A DNA stretch of 46,637 bases, from contig JAGWWZ010000012.1 in NCBI GenBank assembly GCA_018970165.1, forward strand, positions 1-46,637, read 5' to 3'. The notes under the pieces are model-generated. The model searched no databases, had not been told where the DNA came from, and saw nothing but the letters and a program-made list of their open reading frames with translations. The first letter of the stretch is position 1. The number at the start of each line of letters is the position of its first letter. Positions 36,797 to 46,202 of the stretch are shown here, piece by piece. The translations under genes were made by a program, and so were the position numbers. This DNA is from Planctomycetota bacterium. Lineage in GTDB: Bacteria > Planctomycetota > Planctomycetia > Pirellulales > Pirellulaceae.

Positions 36797-38620
36797 TCAG
36801 TCCCCCGAACTACCCTGGGCACGCGGGTCGTGAGCCGCACGAAGTCGATCGCCATCTCTTTGAATGCCTTGCGCAATCGCTAAAGCTTCCGCAGGACGGA
36901 CGGTATGGCCTAATGACTGCAATCCATCCATAGTTTCTTGAGTGATAGCGTAGGGGTCATTGTTTCCTCGCTCTCTTTCCGTAGAGACGCCGTTTGTGGT
37001 TGGATTTGCCTTCTCTGCCAACAGCGTATCCGGACTCCATTGGTGGTGGACTCGACAACCCGAAATGGCGTCCTTGATTGCCTGCTTCAAATCGAGAACT
37101 CGCAAGAGTACCTGAAGCGTCGCGGTGATGATGCGTGGTCCACCTGCTGCTCCGCATGTTACGGCAGGCAATCGATCTGCGTCGAGTACTATCGACGGAC
37201 TCATGCTCGACAAAGGTCGCTTTCCTGGAGCAATCGCATTGGCATAGGAACCAACCAAACCAAACGCATTTGGCGTCCCTGGAGCGAGACTAAAGTCATC
37301 CATCTGGTTGTTGAGCATCACTCCAGTTCCTGGAACCATTACTTTACTTCCCCAGGAAGTATTGACGGTGCAGGTCATGGCGACCCAGTTTCCGTGAGCA
37401 TCGGCAACCGTCAAATGAGTCGTATGCTTACGGTCCTCAGATTCTTTAGGCACCGCTTGTTCCAGTTCGCGTGTCGCGTAGACACTCGGATCGCTACCTG
37501 GCGGTACACCTCGCTCGATGCCGATCGACGCCCCCTTTGGGGAAAAATCTTTCATGCGATCTCGCAGATAGTCGCCGTTCAGCAATCCGCGAGGAACATC
37601 GACAAAATCGCTATCCCCAAGCCAATAGGCTCGATCGGCAAAAGCTCGCTTCATGCATTCAGCGAGCAGATGGTATCCCTGGATACTCGAACTTTCGAAA
37701 ATCCCATGCAGTTCATATGGTTCGAGCATCGCCAACATCTGCGCAATATGGATCCCTCCCGAACTCGGGGTTGGAAAACCGATCACGGTGTGATGGCGAT
37801 AGGGTTGACTGAGTGGATTCCGATCGAGCGCCTGATAACGAACGAAATCGGATTCGGTAAGGAAACCGCCGATGCTTGCAAGGTATCGGCACGTCGTCTT
37901 GGCGAACTCGCCAGCGTAAAACCAGTCACCACCATGGGCGGCGATGTTTCGGAGGGTTTGAGCCAGATCTCGCTGCACCAAGAGTTCGCCCTCTCGAAAG
38001 GGTTCGCCATTGCTGTGCAAAAGGATCCCGCGAGATGCAGGATATCGAATCAGGTCCTCGGCCTCGCGTGCCACCGTGCGGGCGGTGGAACGACTGGCAG
38101 GATGCCCCTCGTGTGCGATGCGAATCGCGTGATCGAACAGGCGTTCCCAGGGCAAGTTACCATGGGCTCGATGCATTCGGTCCATCGCAGCAATCTGACC
38201 GGGAACTCCGCTCGCCAAAGGTCCGGTTTGGCTCAATTGAGGATCAGCCTTACCCTTGCTGGTGAATTGACTCGGGTGAGCCGCGGCACCCGCAGTCTCG
38301 CGACCATCGATCGCACGAATCCGTCCATCGGCCAAGCGAATCAGGACCAAACATCCGCCCCCGATCCCCGAGTTATGTCCATCGACGACTCCGAGTACCA
38401 ATGCTGCAGCGATCGCGGCGTCGATCGCATTTCCACCCGAGTGCAAAATCTCCATCGCCGCGTCGGTCGCTAATGGATGGACCGTTGCCACAGCATGATT
38501 GGAAGTCAATGCGCTAGTAGAATGTGGTCTCGGGGAGGAGGACCAAACCAAGGGGCTACCACAAGCCAGACTGGCACCGGCGGCCAGTTGCGTTACAAAA
38601 TGTCTTCGTGAAACCATCAT
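36797..38620 (-). CDS. ggt: Gamma-glutamyltranspeptidase, Tat-exported
   Basis: 607 residues. It cleaves gamma-glutamyl bonds such as that of glutathione, after self-cleavage into two subunits. The nucleophile is Thr400 (RKHTTHLTV), which would become the N-terminus of the small subunit. NNQMDDF and PLSSMSPS are the family's substrate-binding segments. The N-terminus SRRHFVTQLAAGASLACG is a twin-arginine signal; Cys20 could be lipidated but the lipobox is weak. GGAG lies 9 nt before ATG 38620. Only 26 bp separate this start from the divergent CitG-like gene. Likely periplasmic, for glutathione or peptide salvage. Confidence 0.93.
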   Translation of the reverse strand: MMVSRRHFVTQLAAGASLACGSPLVWSSSPRPHSTSALTSNHAVATVHPLATDAAMEILHSGGNAIDAAIAAALVLGVVDGHNSGIGGGCLVLIRLADGRIRAIDGRETAGAAAHPSQFTSKGKADPQLSQTGPLASGVPGQIAAMDRMHRAHGNLPWERLFDHAIRIAHEGHPASRSTARTVAREAEDLIRYPASRGILLHSNGEPFREGELLVQRDLAQTLRNIAAHGGDWFYAGEFAKTTCRYLASIGGFLTESDFVRYQALDRNPLSQPYRHHTVIGFPTPSSGGIHIAQMLAMLEPYELHGIFESSSIQGYHLLAECMKRAFADRAYWLGDSDFVDVPRGLLNGDYLRDRMKDFSPKGASIGIERGVPPGSDPSVYATRELEQAVPKESEDRKHTTHLTVADAHGNWVAMTCTVNTSWGSKVMVPGTGVMLNNQMDDFSLAPGTPNAFGLVGSYANAIAPGKRPLSSMSPSIVLDADRLPAVTCGAAGGPRIITATLQVLLRVLDLKQAIKDAISGCRVHHQWSPDTLLAEKANPTTNGVSTERERGNNDPYAITQETMDGLQSLGHTVRPAEALAIAQGIQRDGDRLRAAHDPRAQGSSGD

Positions 38621-38646
38621 GCCTCAATTCTCCGGAACAACTCGCC

Positions 38647-39540
38647 ATGAACGGCCCTGCGCGTTCGATCGATCTCGGAAACCGTATCGGATTTGGCGAA
38701 CGCGCGAGATGGTCTATTGTACAAGAAGCGTCGGCGATCAAAGCGGGGAATGTGCATCCCTCCGCCCGATTTGAAAACATGGATCACTCTCAATTCGTGG
38801 ATGCGGCCCACGCGATCGGCGAGGCTATCGACCAATCGCTCGGCAAATCGCTCGGAACTATGGTTGTGGAGTGCACCCAAGCGATGCTCGAGACCACCGG
38901 TGTCAACACCAGCCTGGGAACCATTCTCTTGCTGGCACCATTGGTCCAATACGAACTCAACCACTCGGAAAACATCCGATGTGAGATGCTCCGAAAGGAC
39001 TGGACTGGGTCTAAGCTCCAAGAATTTTTCCGCAGTGCAGATGCGAATGACTGCGCATCGGTTTACCGTGCAATCGCCGCTTGCAAACCAGGAGGCCTGG
39101 GTACGGCCGAGACCATGGATGTGCTAGGCCCGCCTCCTGAGTCCCTATTTTCCGCAATGCAACTCGCAGCAGATCGCGACGATGTTGCATTGCAATACTG
39201 CAACGGATACCAACAAGTAGCGACCTGCGCCCAGATACTGCAATCGCCTGATTTCCGATCGATGTTGCTACCCGATGCGATACGCCGTTTGCAAGTGATC
39301 ATGATGGCAGAGCGTGTCGATAGCCTCATAGCACGGAAATGCGGCTTGCCTTTCGGTCTCAACGTGCAGTCGCAAGCTATTGAGGTTTTGCAATCAGGCC
39401 CTTACGGCAGCGAACGGTTCGAATCCAATTGGTCGGCCTTCGACGTGTTTCTTCGCGGCGACGGAAACCGTCGCAATCCAGGCACAACCGCTGATTTGAT
39501 CGCCGCCGCACTTTACGTAGCGAGCGACGCATGGATTTGA
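38647..39540 (+). CDS. Archaeal-type triphosphoribosyl-dephospho-CoA synthase (CitG-like) family protein
   Basis: 297 residues from ATG 38647; longer in-frame versions would be antisense to ggt. The CitG fold is recognised from VQEASAIKAGNVHPSARF (25-42), corresponding to E.S..PKPG..., the nearby DH of NMDHSQF, and GVNTSLGTILLLAPLV (85-100). Classical CitG makes the prosthetic-group precursor of citrate lyase from ATP and dephospho-CoA. None of its clients is in the window, and the KxGNVHP form is the archaeal-type variant, so the true substrate is unknown. Its stop overlaps the radical SAM start by 10 bp. From memory, similar genes occur near methanopterin-linked C1 genes in some planctomycetes; this is unverified here. 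Confidence 0.8.
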   Translation: MNGPARSIDLGNRIGFGERARWSIVQEASAIKAGNVHPSARFENMDHSQFVDAAHAIGEAIDQSLGKSLGTMVVECTQAMLETTGVNTSLGTILLLAPLVQYELNHSENIRCEMLRKDWTGSKLQEFFRSADANDCASVYRAIAACKPGGLGTAETMDVLGPPPESLFSAMQLAADRDDVALQYCNGYQQVATCAQILQSPDFRSMLLPDAIRRLQVIMMAERVDSLIARKCGLPFGLNVQSQAIEVLQSGPYGSERFESNWSAFDVFLRGDGNRRNPGTTADLIAAALYVASDAWI

Positions 39541-40526
39541 TTCCCATTCCCGATCGCCAGGCCATTCGTTCCGTTCGCTCTGCCAAGCCGATCAGATCAC
39601 CGTATCAAGCTCAAGGATACTTGCTCGAACGTGAACCTCTGGAGGGTGGGCGAACCGCTGCATGCGCAACCTATTTCCTGACCGGGAGCGAGTGCCGCTT
39701 CACATGCAGTTTCTGCGACTTGTGGAAATACACGATCAACACGCAGACACCCATCGGCAGTCTTGCACGACAAATCGAATCGCTTCATCATATTCTGCAA
39801 TCCCAAGGGGAACGATTCGATTGGCTGAAGCTGTACAACGCATCGAATTTCTTCGATCCCTACAATGTTCCGATCGAGGATCATGCCGGTATCGCTTCGG
39901 CGTGTGAATCGGCAAGTCGCTTGGTGGTCGAGAATCACGCAAAGCTAACATCATCCACGCAAGGCTTACGATGGATCCGGTCTTTTCAGCAGATGCTCCG
40001 CCCAAAACTCGAAATCGCGATGGGATTGGAATCGATCGATCCAGACGCTGAAAGGCTTATGAACAAATTGATGCGCCGAAGTGACTTTGAGGCTGCGTGC
40101 GACCGGCTGCGGGAATGCGGGATCGCGGTGCGAGTGTTTGTGATTTTGCAGCCTCCTGGAACCGAACCAGGAAAGGCTCTCGATTGGTGTGTGAAAACTT
40201 GCAAGTATGCCTTTGAACGGGGTGCAGAGCGATGTAGCATCATTCCGGCGAGGCAGGGCAACGGATGGATAGATCGTTTGGAGGAGCAGAGACTTTGGGC
40301 CCCCCCGACACTTCCCCTCGTCGAGTCTACCCTCAGAGCGGCCCTTGAAAATCTCTCTGCGACCGGCCGAATCGTTTCCGTCGACATGTGGGATTGGGAA
40401 TCCCTCAAGGGTGGTTGCGATCGATGCAGAAAAATCCTGTACGATACGATGGTAGAGATGAATTTCGAGCAACGCGCTATTCCTCGCGAAGCCTGTCCGT
40501 TTTGCGAACCAGCGGAGAACTCTTGA
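39531..40526 (+). CDS. Radical SAM protein with C-terminal four-cysteine motif
   Basis: 331 residues. C55-x3-C59-x2-C62 (CRFTCSFCDLW) binds the SAM [4Fe-4S] cluster. The barrel continues with the MGLESIDPDAERLMNKLMRR segment (Elp3/MiaB-like). A C-terminal C296-x2-C299 and C322-x2-C325 pair (GGCDRC, ACPFC) probably binds zinc or a second cluster. The reaction is unknown. The archaeosine-synthase-associated radical SAM group looks similar in outline, but I cannot confirm it. The gene overlaps the CitG-like gene by 10 bp and ends directly before the membrane-protein start, so the three form one translationally coupled unit. Confidence 0.88.
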   Translation: MDLIPIPDRQAIRSVRSAKPIRSPYQAQGYLLEREPLEGGRTAACATYFLTGSECRFTCSFCDLWKYTINTQTPIGSLARQIESLHHILQSQGERFDWLKLYNASNFFDPYNVPIEDHAGIASACESASRLVVENHAKLTSSTQGLRWIRSFQQMLRPKLEIAMGLESIDPDAERLMNKLMRRSDFEAACDRLRECGIAVRVFVILQPPGTEPGKALDWCVKTCKYAFERGAERCSIIPARQGNGWIDRLEEQRLWAPPTLPLVESTLRAALENLSATGRIVSVDMWDWESLKGGCDRCRKILYDTMVEMNFEQRAIPREACPFCEPAENS

Positions 40527-41183
40527 TTGAACGAAAGCGGTGCAATGGATTACGTTCGTTATGCCATCGCCCTAGGGCCGATAGGATTGTATTGGGTATT
40601 GATCGGTTATCTTTACCAGCGACCTCATCCGATGCTGATCAACGCTGCTCAGGACACGCTGCTGTTTGGATTGGGTGTAGTAGGATTGATGGTGGTCGGT
40701 CCGATGCAATTGTTCTTTCCTAATGCCGCCTACTCGCTTCTAGGTGGTTGGACCTGGTTTTTTCTCCTGTGCCTCTACGCATTTGTTGTTTTGTTCATCT
40801 CCTTGAATCGCGGGCCGCAATGGACACTCTACGGTTCGAATGCAGAGGGTCTACGGGGAATCCTGAACCGTGTCCTCGAGGAACAAAACATCGCACACTC
40901 GTGGGAGGATTCGATACTCGTGGTTCCGGAATTAGGTATTCGCGCCATCGTGGAACCTGCGAATGTAACGGACCGGGCTGCACAACTGACCCGGTGCGGA
41001 CGGTCTCAGGACATTGTGGGCTGGTATCGACTCGAGAAATTAGTCACGGAAAAGTTGCAATCCGCCCCGTCGAACCGCGGGGGGATGACATGGATCGTGA
41101 TGGGGATTGGCATGATCCTTGGCTCGCTAGCGATGTTCTGGCTCGAAATCGACAAGATCATGCTCGCTTGGGAGCAACTGTAG
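40527..41183 (+). CDS. Membrane protein of unknown function coupled to the radical SAM gene
   Basis: 218 residues from TTG 40527, the base after the radical SAM stop, with GGAGA 8 nt upstream; ATG 40545 is the alternative. Three hydrophobic segments lie in the N-terminal 95 residues (YVRYAIALGPIGLYWVLIGY, LLFGLGVVGLMVVGPMQ, FFLLCLYAFVVLFISL). A soluble domain of about 90 residues follows, then a C-terminal membrane segment (WIVMGIGMILGSLAMFWL). No family is recognised. Position makes a shared pathway with the two upstream genes likely. It ends 3 bp from the convergent ppx gene. Confidence 0.75.
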   Translation: MNESGAMDYVRYAIALGPIGLYWVLIGYLYQRPHPMLINAAQDTLLFGLGVVGLMVVGPMQLFFPNAAYSLLGGWTWFFLLCLYAFVVLFISLNRGPQWTLYGSNAEGLRGILNRVLEEQNIAHSWEDSILVVPELGIRAIVEPANVTDRAAQLTRCGRSQDIVGWYRLEKLVTEKLQSAPSNRGGMTWIVMGIGMILGSLAMFWLEIDKIMLAWEQL

Positions 41184-41186
41184 CGA

Positions 41187-42773
41187 TCAGTGCTTGTCGC
41201 TTCGAAGCAATACGCGCATGCCGAAGACTTCCTCGAACAATTCGCCTGACTGCCGAACCGTCAGTTGCTCGAGCGACACGTCCTCGATTCCGTGGGTGAT
41301 GATCACCAATCGGTCTTCTTCATGGCGACACCGAATATTGCTGATCCGCTGGGAGCGGGATTCGTCCAGCGCGATGGCAAGTCGCAGAATAGCGGATAGT
41401 TTCGCGACCGCGACCCGATCGTTCCTATCCAGCATGGAATACCCCTCGTGATCGGGCTGCGGCGACGAGCGGCGATGATATCGAACTACCAAGGAAACGA
41501 GTAGTTGGTCCTTCTCGGAGAGACCAAACAGTTCACTGTTTTGAATCAAGTACATCGCATGCTTGTGATGGCTTCTGGCATTGATGAACATTCCTATCTC
41601 ATGCAGGATGGCCGCTAGATAGAGTATCAACTCCATCCGTTGGTCGAGCTGATGGTCCTCGATCAAATCTGCGAAAAGCTTTCTTGAGAGGCTCGCCACA
41701 TGCCGTGCATGGGGTTCATCGAATGCCATTTTCCGACCAAGATTGATGGCAGAGCGGACGATTTGATTTCGAAACTCGGCAGTCCAAGCATCTCGAACTG
41801 CCATATCGTGGAGCAGCCCATCGCGCAGGTTTGTTTCGGCAACGTGGATGACCGGACAGTTGAATTCTCGGGCGAGCAGTGCGTAGCTCATGAGCGCCGG
41901 CCAAAGCGTTTCGGCATCGGAGTAGCTGATCGAATAGCGGCTGACCAATTCATCTTCATTGAGGTTGCCGATCGCACGAGCGAACTCCATCAATCGGTCG
42001 GTCCCAACCGACCGCAGGGATTTTTCGGTCTTCACCCCTTCGATGTTGGAGACTGCCAATCGCATATCGCCGCCAAGTGCGACGATCTGAATTTCTTTGC
42101 CCGCGTCGACATGTTCGTAGATCTGGTGCACCAACCTGCGGATTTGGGTTTCGATGATCGCTCGCTGCTTGGCATGCGAGGTTTTGAATTTGTCTACTTG
42201 TTCCAAAATACGAAGCGAACCTAGTCGGTAGGTGTTCGAATAGAGGACGTTACCCCCTCTGACTACCAATACTTCGGTGCTGCCGCTCCCCACCTCCACG
42301 ACGATGGTCTTAACCGTAGCCAAAACCGGGTTGGATTGCAGCAGCGACTGGATTCCCATGTAGGTGATCCGGTTGACCTCTGCTTCGTCGAGCGATTCCA
42401 CTTCCAAACCGGTCGCGATGTACATGCGATCGATAAAGGCGAGACGGTTGGAGGCTTCACGGACGGCGCTGGTCGCGACCACGCGAACCTGATCCGGACT
42501 GGTGATCCCATACTCCTGCATCAACCTGCGATAGCTTTTGAGTACCCGTGCACACTCTTCGATACTGCGGCGACTGATCCGCTGCGAGGTGAATGTGTCT
42601 TTGCCGAGCGACACGCCTTGCGAAACTTGATCCAGTGTCCGAACGTTTCCGGAACCATCGATCTCTGCGATCGCCATTCTTACGCTGGTCGAACCGATGT
42701 CGACAACCGCCACAGGGCGAAGGGGCACTGCGGACTGGGCAGTCGTCAATCGGCCTTTCGAGATCGATGACAT
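41187..42773 (-). CDS. ppx: Ppx/GppA-family phosphatase with C-terminal HD-type domain
   Basis: 528 residues. The N-terminal ASKHA-fold part shows AVVDIGSTSVRMAI (phosphate loop), VVATSAVREASN and VVEVGSGSTEV, the standard Ppx/GppA motifs. The C-terminal half is HD-like (AAILHEIGMFINARSHHKHA), as in exopolyphosphatases of this length. It hydrolyses polyphosphate and/or pppGpp; the two activities cannot be separated by sequence. AAGGAGT lies 12 nt before the ATG. It follows the terminator of the upstream glycosyltransferase gene, so it probably has its own promoter. Confidence 0.92.
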   Translation of the reverse strand: MSSISKGRLTTAQSAVPLRPVAVVDIGSTSVRMAIAEIDGSGNVRTLDQVSQGVSLGKDTFTSQRISRRSIEECARVLKSYRRLMQEYGITSPDQVRVVATSAVREASNRLAFIDRMYIATGLEVESLDEAEVNRITYMGIQSLLQSNPVLATVKTIVVEVGSGSTEVLVVRGGNVLYSNTYRLGSLRILEQVDKFKTSHAKQRAIIETQIRRLVHQIYEHVDAGKEIQIVALGGDMRLAVSNIEGVKTEKSLRSVGTDRLMEFARAIGNLNEDELVSRYSISYSDAETLWPALMSYALLAREFNCPVIHVAETNLRDGLLHDMAVRDAWTAEFRNQIVRSAINLGRKMAFDEPHARHVASLSRKLFADLIEDHQLDQRMELILYLAAILHEIGMFINARSHHKHAMYLIQNSELFGLSEKDQLLVSLVVRYHRRSSPQPDHEGYSMLDRNDRVAVAKLSAILRLAIALDESRSQRISNIRCRHEEDRLVIITHGIEDVSLEQLTVRQSGELFEEVFGMRVLLRSDKH

Positions 42774-42836
42774 GATTGGGTTTGACTCCTTAAGGGATGC
42801 ACGATTCTAGTGTGCAGTGGTGCTGGATCCCAGTCG

Positions 42837-42863
42837 AAAACCGAGTAATCCCCTTGGACTCGG
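42837..42863 (-). terminator. Rho-independent terminator of the glycosyltransferase gene
   Basis: On the minus strand CCGAGT and ACTCGG form a 6-bp stem (42858-42863 with 42841-42846) around an 11-nt loop, followed by TTTT. It begins 4 nt after the stop codon of the glycosyltransferase gene and separates it from ppx. Confidence 0.65.
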
Positions 42864-42866
42864 CAC

Positions 42867-44237
42867 CTAAGCCGCCCGTGAGAGCGTCTTCCCTTTCCGA
42901 TCAGCATACGCATCGAGACAATGATCGAGAAACTGCACCGCGCTCCCCTCCCATGTGGTAGGGATCGTGCGATGAATGTTCGGCTCCCAGAGCCCTACTC
43001 GTTCTCGTTCCGCCTCCCAATCCAATATCGCCTTTGCTAAAGATCGCGGGTTTCCCAGTTCAAAGAAATCGCATTGATCGCCACCCACCTCGCGGTGAAT
43101 CGGGGTGTCGCTCACAAAGGTTCGCTTGCCGTGCCAAAGCGATTCCACGATCGGAAGACCAAACCCCTCGACGATCGATGGGAGCAAAACACCCGAAGCA
43201 TTTTGATATGCATGTAGCAATTCCGCGTCATTCGCATCATGAAAGACGTACAGTCCCTGATCGAGCATAGGATGGTTTCGAATCCGCTGCATAACGTCCT
43301 CGCACATCGAACCGGTCCTGCCAAACATGCACAGCTTCAAGTGTGGATTGCTCGTCCACAGCTGCTCAAAAGCATCGATGGCTTGGTGGTGGTTCTTTCG
43401 GGGATCGAAGCTACCAACCATCAAATAAGGTGTATGGCAAGCAGAATCCGAAAAAAGGTTCACGATTTCTGGACGAACCGAACCCTGCGTGTATTTGATC
43501 TCAGCACCCAACGTGAATGATCGAATATCGCGACACACTGACTGCCCCTCCGCTCCCATCTTCTGATCGATGTATCGTTGAACATCGTCGCGAACCGTTC
43601 TTGAGATGGCGATGATGACATCGGAATTCCGGATCAGCTCTTCGAGATAAAACCGAAATTTCTGACGCCGGCGCTGCCCTACGAATTGAGGATGAGTCAA
43701 GGGTATTAGGTCGTAAACAAGTGTTGCGACAAACGCCCCAGCTCGTCGATAACGCGCAATGGTTTTCCAAATCTCAGGGGTGGTCCAATACGCGTCAGGC
43801 AAAATCAGCAAGTCGCGTTCGCTGGGAACCACCACCCGGCCTCGAACATAACGACTCAAATGGATCGCTCGTGAATAGAGCATGTGCGGCAGTTTGTATC
43901 CACCCAAATGGCTCGGGCTCGGACGCAGCCACTTCCTGATTTTCTCGCTCGGCCAAGTATCCGCGACCGAAAGCGGGATCGCTTGCAACCACTTCGGAAT
44001 AAATTCCTGCGCATCTGCCTCCCAACGAGCCAGACGATTCAAACCCCTCGCCTGAGTCTGGTCTAAGGGAAAGAAATGACCATGGATGTGTGTGGCTACC
44101 TGTGATTCTCCAACACCTCGCGTCAAAGCGACGGCCTCGATATTCCGGCACAGATTGCGCACGACTCGCTCGATGCCGGTGTTCTTGCCAGAACCAGCGG
44201 TATGCGATGCATCAATCGTGATTCGGATCGAACTCAT
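42867..44237 (-). CDS. Glycosyltransferase family 4 protein
   Basis: 456 residues from ATG 44237; the in-frame extension to 44297 lacks support. The GT-B fold is indicated by the N-terminal TIDASHTAGSGKNTGIERVVR (acceptor side), LMVGSFDPRKNHHQAIDAFE and the nucleotide-sugar-binding SIVEGFGLPIVESLWHGKR, the EX7E-like motif of retaining GT4 enzymes. There is no membrane segment; the protein is likely cytoplasmic or peripheral. Donor and acceptor are unknown; a role in surface polysaccharide or glycolipid synthesis is likely. It lies 123 bp downstream of the phosphoglucomutase gene, with a 6-bp inverted repeat (44277-44302) just before it. It is followed by its own terminator. Confidence 0.9.
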   Translation of the reverse strand: MSSIRITIDASHTAGSGKNTGIERVVRNLCRNIEAVALTRGVGESQVATHIHGHFFPLDQTQARGLNRLARWEADAQEFIPKWLQAIPLSVADTWPSEKIRKWLRPSPSHLGGYKLPHMLYSRAIHLSRYVRGRVVVPSERDLLILPDAYWTTPEIWKTIARYRRAGAFVATLVYDLIPLTHPQFVGQRRRQKFRFYLEELIRNSDVIIAISRTVRDDVQRYIDQKMGAEGQSVCRDIRSFTLGAEIKYTQGSVRPEIVNLFSDSACHTPYLMVGSFDPRKNHHQAIDAFEQLWTSNPHLKLCMFGRTGSMCEDVMQRIRNHPMLDQGLYVFHDANDAELLHAYQNASGVLLPSIVEGFGLPIVESLWHGKRTFVSDTPIHREVGGDQCDFFELGNPRSLAKAILDWEAERERVGLWEPNIHRTIPTTWEGSAVQFLDHCLDAYADRKGKTLSRAA

Positions 44238-44360
44238 AGCCAAAAATACGCCGCTCCATGGCCTTTCGCTGTCGAGGACCGGCCCTGGCCCCCCCACCGG
44301 TCGGAGTTTTACTCGATCGGTTGATTCTGTGGCAAGATCAAGAAATCGCTAGCAAAAACA

Positions 44361-46202
44361 TCAAGAAGCCAATTGCCGCAGTCCCGTCTTGATGGCATCC
44401 AGACGCTCCCGAACTCTTTCTTTGGTGGCTTCCAAATCTTTGCTATCTATCAGTCCTTCCACGCCGAACAGGTAGTACTTGATCTTGGGCTCGGTTCCCG
44501 ATGGGCGTACCGCGACAGCATTTCCTGAAGGGGTAACTCGGCCAGGAAGTGCCAAATCGAGGATGAGCATGTTGCCTTGCGGGGCATCCAAGGGGGATTG
44601 ACTGCCATCCGGGTTCCTAAAGACTAGTTTTCCATAGTCCCTGACAGCAGCTACGGGCAAACCCGCAATTTGGGATGGTGGGGCGGTACGAAGGCTCTCC
44701 ATCAACCGCTCCATTTGACCCATCCCCTCGCTACCCTCCATTTGCACATTGATTTGATCCTCCAAATACACGCCATGCTGGAGGAGCAAGGAGTCCAATT
44801 GCTGATGGAGAGTTAATCCTCGCGCTTTTAGTTGAGCTACTAGCTCGGCCATGAGAAGACAGGCAACAGCACCATCTTTGTCCCTGGCGTGCTGGCCAGC
44901 GAGGAAGCCATGGGATTCTTCGGTTCCGAAGAGAAAGTTCTCGGGACCGCATTTGTCGATGATGCCAGCAATCCATTTGAAGCCGACATGGATGTTTCCT
45001 TCACAACGAACGGAGTACGACTCTGCAATCTTGCGAGTCAGTTCAGAGGTCACCAAGGTTTTAATAACATACGAGCTGGGACCGATTCTTCCTGCATTTC
45101 GAGCTTGGCTTAGAACAAAATCGGTCAGCAGTGCTCCGAGTTGGTTTCCATTGAGCGTTCCCCACGGACTGTGTGGATCCATCGTAATGGGGGCTGCGCA
45201 TCCCATACGATCGCAGTCGGGGTCGGTCGCGAGTGCCAAATCCGCCCCACGTTGCTTCGCGTAATCGATGATCGCATCGAACACCCGAGGGTTTTCTGGA
45301 TTGCTGACATGACCGGGCACGTTGGGAAAATCGCCGTTGGGCTCAGCGTGCGCGGGAAAAACATCTACGTTTTGAAAGCCGTCGCTCTTCAGCAGCTGGG
45401 GGACCACAAAGCTGCCGACACCGTGCAAAGGGGAGAAAATGATTTTGCAATCTCTGGGCCCTGGCCACGAAGTCCGAAGGGCGGCCTGCTCGAAAGCCCG
45501 ATCGACTTCGTCCGTCACGATGCGGATCTTCCCGTTGCTGCACCCCAGTGCGAAAGGAACCTGCTGAATCGCATCGCAACGCATCACTTCATCGATGATT
45601 CGGGCATCATGCGGGGGAAGGACTTGGCCGCCGGTAGACCAGTACACTTTGACAGCATTATCACTGGGGGGATTATGTGAAGCGGTCACCATAATGCCGC
45701 AAGTACACCCGAAATGACGGACCGCGAAGGATAACTGCGGGGTGGAGCGGTACTCGTCCAGGAAGTAGACGGTGAAGCCGTTCGCCACCATGATTCCAGC
45801 GCATAGTTCAGCGAAATGCCTCGAGCGATGCCGTGTGTCGTAGGCGATGGCGCACGCTAGGTTTGCGGGTTTCTCGGGCAGGCTCAGGATATAGTTGGCC
45901 AACCCTTGGGCACTTTCGCCGATGGTTCGGTCGTTGATCGCATTGGAACCGATCGGATACATCCGGCCACGCCTGCCACCCGTTCCGAATGGGATGATGG
46001 TCCAAAAAACATCATCGAGCTTCTTCCAATCACCTCGCTCGATGTGAGCCAAAAGCTCCGGGACATAAGCAGCGTATCTCGATTCCGTTAACCATGCCCG
46101 GATATGGGTCTTCGCTCCCTGGGTCAGCAGCCCTGCCTGCACAGCTTGTTCGACGTTCTTGGCCGCTGCAGCCACGTCGAGAACCGCATTCTCCATGCTC
46201 AT
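44361..46202 (-). CDS. Phosphoglucomutase/phosphomannomutase (alpha-D-phosphohexomutase)
   Basis: 613 residues. It interconverts hexose 1- and 6-phosphates. The phosphoserine is Ser175 (VTASHNPPSDN), the Mg loop ATDPDCDRMG, the sugar-recognition loop FGTEESHGFL and the phosphate-binding loop RPSGTEPKIKYY. Length and order of motifs are like B. subtilis PgcA rather than short bacterial ManB. The product feeds nucleotide-sugar synthesis and would support the neighbouring glycosyltransferase. ATG 46202 and 46196 are both possible starts; neither has a strong SD. Confidence 0.93.
   Translation of the reverse strand: MSMENAVLDVAAAAKNVEQAVQAGLLTQGAKTHIRAWLTESRYAAYVPELLAHIERGDWKKLDDVFWTIIPFGTGGRRGRMYPIGSNAINDRTIGESAQGLANYILSLPEKPANLACAIAYDTRHRSRHFAELCAGIMVANGFTVYFLDEYRSTPQLSFAVRHFGCTCGIMVTASHNPPSDNAVKVYWSTGGQVLPPHDARIIDEVMRCDAIQQVPFALGCSNGKIRIVTDEVDRAFEQAALRTSWPGPRDCKIIFSPLHGVGSFVVPQLLKSDGFQNVDVFPAHAEPNGDFPNVPGHVSNPENPRVFDAIIDYAKQRGADLALATDPDCDRMGCAAPITMDPHSPWGTLNGNQLGALLTDFVLSQARNAGRIGPSSYVIKTLVTSELTRKIAESYSVRCEGNIHVGFKWIAGIIDKCGPENFLFGTEESHGFLAGQHARDKDGAVACLLMAELVAQLKARGLTLHQQLDSLLLQHGVYLEDQINVQMEGSEGMGQMERLMESLRTAPPSQIAGLPVAAVRDYGKLVFRNPDGSQSPLDAPQGNMLILDLALPGRVTPSGNAVAVRPSGTEPKIKYYLFGVEGLIDSKDLEATKERVRERLDAIKTGLRQLAS

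Noticed and set aside
36938-38473. A 511-codon open frame on the plus strand
   Set aside because: It is entirely antisense to ggt, whose motifs are unmistakable. The translated product has no family features and unusual Ser/Arg/Trp-rich composition. It is a shadow frame.
41580-41620. HEIG in place of HDIG in the HD-like domain of Ppx
   Set aside because: HE at this place is normal in Ppx/GppA proteins, so it is not a loss of function.
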